64,000 bases of DNA from Colius striatus (taxonomy: Eukaryota > Chordata > Aves > Coliiformes > Coliidae): assembly GCF_028858725.1 (NCBI RefSeq), contig NC_084759.1:87030944-87094943 (forward strand). The letters run 5' to 3'. Below, piece after piece: positions 61,482 to 64,000 of this stretch (positions are counted from its first letter, which is position 1; the number at the start of each line of letters is the position of its first letter). Position numbers and translations under genes: made by a program. A model generated the notes under the pieces. That model had not been told where the DNA came from, searched no databases, and saw only the letters and a program-made list of their open reading frames with translations.

Positions 61482-64000
61482 CTACTTCAGTGTTAAATAA
61501 TGAGGTAGCACATTGTTCCAAAATTGTTCTGAATTACGTAAACCATTTGCTACATGCTGTTTTGACTTCATTTTTTGTTTAGAGCTGTTTGGTAAAGTAG
61601 TACTTTCTGTCTTCTCTGGCTTCCTGGTTTTGTTTTTCTTTTGTGGAAGCTTATTACTATATTTTTTTCTTTCACTTTTTGCTTCTTCCTCTTTTTCTCC
61701 TTCTTCCCCCTCTCCCTCATCCTCTTCTTCCTCCTCTCCTATATTTTCTTGTTGCTCTTCTCCTTCTTCCCCCTCTCCCTCTTCCTGTTCTTCCTCTCCT
61801 TCTTCACCTTTGTCTTCTCCCTCTTCCCCTTCCTCTCCTCCCTCTTCCTCATCTGCCTCTTCTTCCTCTCCCTCTTCCTCATCTGCCTCTTCTTCCTCTC
61901 CCTCTTCTTCATCTGCGTCTTCTTCCTCTCCCTCTTCTCCCTCATCTTCTTCCAGTCCCTCTTCTTCCACTCCCTCTTCTCCCTCATCTTCTTCCAGTCC
62001 CTCTTCTTCCTCTCCCTCTTCTTCCACATCTTCTTCCACTCCCTCTTCTCCCTCATCTTCTTCCACTTCCTCTTCTACCTCACCTTCTTCCATTCCCTCT
62101 TCACCATCTTCCTTGTCCCCTACTTCCTCATCTTCTTCCTCTTCATTTTGCCACTCTTCTTCTTCCTTGCTTTCATCGTCTTCCCCTTCTGCTTCTGCCT
62201 CTGCTCCTTCCTCTTCTTCATCCTCTCTTTCTTCTTCCACTTTATCCTCCCTCTCTTCTCTTTCTTCTTCTACTCCTTCCTCAACTGCCTTATTCTGCCT
62301 ATTTGCATCTTCCTGTTCTTCTTCGGATACATCTTCTTCCCTACCCGTCAATGATTCTTCTAACTCCTCCTCTTCACCCTCTTTGTCTTTTTCATTTTCC
62401 CTTTCTTTGTTTTCTTCTTTATTTTCCTTTTCATTTTCTCCTTCCTCTTCCGCCTCTACCTCTTCTTCTTCCTCCTCTTTATCGTCATCTCCTTCCTCAC
62501 TCTCATCTCTTCCCTCACTTTTAACCTGTTCCTCCTTTTCTCTTGACAATGATTCTTCTAACTCCTCCTCTTCATCCTTTTTGACTTCCTCATTCTCCCT
62601 TTCACTTTCTTCTTCATCTTCCTTTTCATCTTCTCTTTCCTCTTCTACTTCTACCTCTTTTTCTTCCTCTCCCTCTCTATCTTCACCTTGTTCCTCACTC
62701 TCATCTCTTCCCTCACTTTTAACCTGTTCCTCCTTTTCTTTTGCACGATCGTCCTCCATATTGCCCTTTTCTCCCTCATTCAGCATTTCCTCTTCCTCCA
62801 TCAACCTGCCTTCCTCATCTCCTTGCTCTTTGCCATCTTCCTGATTAATCCCTTCAGTCTCTTCTGCATCCTCATTCTCACTGTCTCTTTCAGCCTGTGA
62901 TTCCTCTTTTTCATTTTCTTTTTCATTATCTTTTTCCTCTTCCTCATCATCCCTTTCTACTGAAACTTTATCTCTATTTTTTTTAACCTCAATCTCTTCC
63001 TCCTCTCCTAGTTCACTTGCACTGCCAAGTGTTTCATCTAGATTTTCTTTTATACTTTCACCTTCATTCTCCTGTTCTTGATTAGATTCGTCCGCATTCT
63101 CAACTTCTAACTGCTTGTCTTCATCAGATTGAGGTTCAGAGATTGTTTCTTCCTCATTCAGACTTTTTATTTCAGTTTCTTCTACATATTCTTTCTCATT
63201 GCTTGTAGCTTGCATCTCCTCCATCTCACCATTTTCTCTTTCTGTGTCCGAATCTTTCACTTTATCTACCATTTTCATCTCCTTCTGGACTTCCCTGCCT
63301 TCATAATAGTCCTCTACTTTTTCCATACCCTTAAGTATGTATTTTGGAAGATCATTACTACTTTCTTCAGTTGAAGATGATGACATAGATAAAGATATTT
63401 GTTTCAAAACGGGATCCTTTTTTTTTAACTTTCTCTGCTCTTCAACACTTTTTTCTCTGAGACATATTCTTTCAAATTTATCTGATTTTTCTACAACATC
63501 CTTTGTTTTGTTTTGACTTTCTATTGCTTCTTGACTTCCTTGCTTTTTAGTAGGGTTATATTTTCGTACAGTCAATGAATCAGTCTGGGGCTGATCTCTG
63601 GATGCAGAAGGAAGTACATCTATTTGAAGGAATTGCTTAGATTCAATAGCTTTTGACTTTTTATAGGAAGAATTCGATTTTTCAGTCAGAATTTGTTTTC
63701 CAGCAGTATGACTGTAAGCTACATCATCTCTGACAAATTCTGTAGTCTCTGCATATTCTTTTTCCCTTTTCACTAACCTGCATTTGTCCCTAGTCATTTG
63801 TTGGGCACCACTTTTCAAAGTACTAGTGCTTTTTACATGCTCAGATTTACCTTTCCTTGCATTTTTTTTGGCCACAGCCTTCCCTGTGAAGACACTACTT
63901 TTTTCTAAATCTTGTCCTGGTGACTCTGAAAGTGAAGATTGCTTTTGTAAAGAGCTAGATTCTAATTTTGAGCTGTCCTTCATGAAATCGGAATCCTTGC
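61482..64000 (-). CDS. RPGR: RPGR ORF15 exon (partial at right edge)
   Basis: The frame is open from the window edge (at least KDSDF before the first Met at 63983) to TAG at 61484-61482. Numbering from that Met, residues 1-205 are Lys/Ser-rich. Residues from about 255 to 768 are dominated by Glu with Gly, Asp and Lys. Residues 769-833 are strongly basic (KSERKKYSNK, QKMKSKQHV) and end FWNNVLPHYLTLK. That basic end and the long Glu-rich region identify the ORF15 isoform of RPGR, the photoreceptor connecting-cilium form. In mammals TTLL5 polyglutamylates the acidic repeats and contacts the basic end. The RCC1-like propeller is off the window. At 838 or more residues the exon is longer than the roughly 567-codon human ORF15. 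The constitutive splice donor could not be placed; purine-rich sequence offers many decoys. Confidence 0.96.
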   Translation of the reverse strand, partial: KDSDFMKDSSKLESSSLQKQSSLSESPGQDLEKSSVFTGKAVAKKNARKGKSEHVKSTSTLKSGAQQMTRDKCRLVKREKEYAETTEFVRDDVAYSHTAGKQILTEKSNSSYKKSKAIESKQFLQIDVLPSASRDQPQTDSLTVRKYNPTKKQGSQEAIESQNKTKDVVEKSDKFERICLREKSVEEQRKLKKKDPVLKQISLSMSSSSTEESSNDLPKYILKGMEKVEDYYEGREVQKEMKMVDKVKDSDTERENGEMEEMQATSNEKEYVEETEIKSLNEEETISEPQSDEDKQLEVENADESNQEQENEGESIKENLDETLGSASELGEEEEIEVKKNRDKVSVERDDEEEEKDNEKENEKEESQAERDSENEDAEETEGINQEDGKEQGDEEGRLMEEEEMLNEGEKGNMEDDRAKEKEEQVKSEGRDESEEQGEDREGEEEKEVEVEEEREDEKEDEEESERENEEVKKDEEEELEESLSREKEEQVKSEGRDESEEGDDDKEEEEEEVEAEEEGENEKENKEENKERENEKDKEGEEEELEESLTGREEDVSEEEQEDANRQNKAVEEGVEEEREEREDKVEEEREDEEEEGAEAEAEGEDDESKEEEEWQNEEEEDEEVGDKEDGEEGMEEGEVEEEVEEDEGEEGVEEDVEEEGEEEEGLEEDEGEEGVEEEGLEEDEGEEGEEEDADEEEGEEEEADEEEGEEEEADEEEGGEEGEEGEDKGEEGEEEQEEGEGEEGEEQQENIGEEEEEDEGEGEEGEKEEEAKSERKKYSNKLPQKKNKTRKPEKTESTTLPNSSKQKMKSKQHVANGLRNSEQFWNNVLPHYLTLK
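61841..61930 (-). repeat. RPGR: 30 bp tandem repeat in ORF15 (three copies)
   Basis: Units at 61841-61870, 61871-61900 and 61901-61930 are near-identical, each encoding a variant of EADEEEGEEE. The third differs by single bases (Asp-Ala for Ala). A second family with a 42 bp period (encoding LEEDEGEEG-type units) lies just upstream in the gene at about 61937-62060. Confidence 0.92.
62349..62744 (-). repeat. RPGR: 198 bp tandem duplication in ORF15
   Basis: Two head-to-tail copies, about 62547-62744 and 62349-62546. Landmarks recur at exactly 198 bp: the stretch starting 62692 recurs at 62494, and the one starting 62547 recurs at 62349. Each encodes about 66 residues opening EKEEQVKSEGRDESEE and closing EEEELEESL. 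The duplication is in frame. The middle of the two copies has diverged by substitution while staying acidic, so it is not very recent. Confidence 0.92.

Larger units (their letters stand above)
61680..62990. repeat. long polypyrimidine/polypurine coding tract
   Basis: The plus strand is overwhelmingly C and T for more than a kilobase; the minus strand is correspondingly purine (GAG/GAA/GGA codons). Such tracts can form triplex (H-DNA) and are hard to sequence and assemble. They also keep several reading frames open on the plus strand, giving long Ser- or Leu-rich artefacts. Confidence 0.95.

Noticed and set aside
61513..62844. 443-codon Ser-rich plus-strand frame, with 293- and 237-codon Leu/Phe-rich frames
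   Set aside because: They are complementary shadows of the Glu-rich ORF15 exon; a polypyrimidine strand contains few stop codons in any frame.

Overview
The window is nuclear DNA from a vertebrate, most likely a bird. Small exons with GT-AG junctions sit in long AT-rich introns. Several repeat fragments match avian CR1 LINEs: the conserved reverse-transcriptase C-terminal end and the 3' end containing 'ggttggaagggacct'. One solo retroviral LTR has a layout like avian retroviruses. Only two protein-coding genes are well supported. Both read on the minus strand, so each gene runs from high to low coordinates. They are SRPX and RPGR, which are also same-strand neighbours at human Xp11.4.

SRPX (sushi-repeat-containing protein, X-linked) occupies about 1-34,400. 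A GC-rich CpG-island promoter (33.9-35.0 kb) holds exon 1, which encodes a signal peptide. After a 23.9 kb intron comes a 60 bp exon 2, then two single-exon sushi domains (3,736-3,927 and 3,013-3,189). All junctions are phase 1 and give one continuous reading frame. The HYR domain, third sushi domain and C-terminal domain lie beyond the left edge. A possible 45 bp in-phase cassette exon sits just downstream of exon 2.

About 34.3-44.2 kb is intergenic. Its clearest feature is a 544 bp solo LTR (39,277-39,820) bounded by a 7 bp target-site duplication.

RPGR (retinitis pigmentosa GTPase regulator) occupies about 44.2-64.0 kb. Only its 3' part is here and its RCC1-like N-terminal domain is off the right edge. 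The large ORF15 exon (61,482 to beyond 64,000) encodes a Glu-rich domain of several hundred residues and a conserved basic C-terminus. It is the alternative end of the photoreceptor isoform. Further downstream, after about 14 kb, four small exons (47.49, 46.94, 45.62 and 44.45 kb) join in frame. They encode the other end of the protein: a second Asp/Glu-rich tract and a C-terminal CAAX box (CVLL).

Other points of interest are a 198 bp tandem duplication and 30 bp repeats inside ORF15, an extreme polypurine/polypyrimidine strand asymmetry, an interrupted plus-strand reading frame with three hydrophobic segments in SRPX intron 4 (1,477-2,139), and a GC-rich island in SRPX intron 1. No bacterial-type operons, CRISPR arrays, tRNAs or rRNAs were seen.
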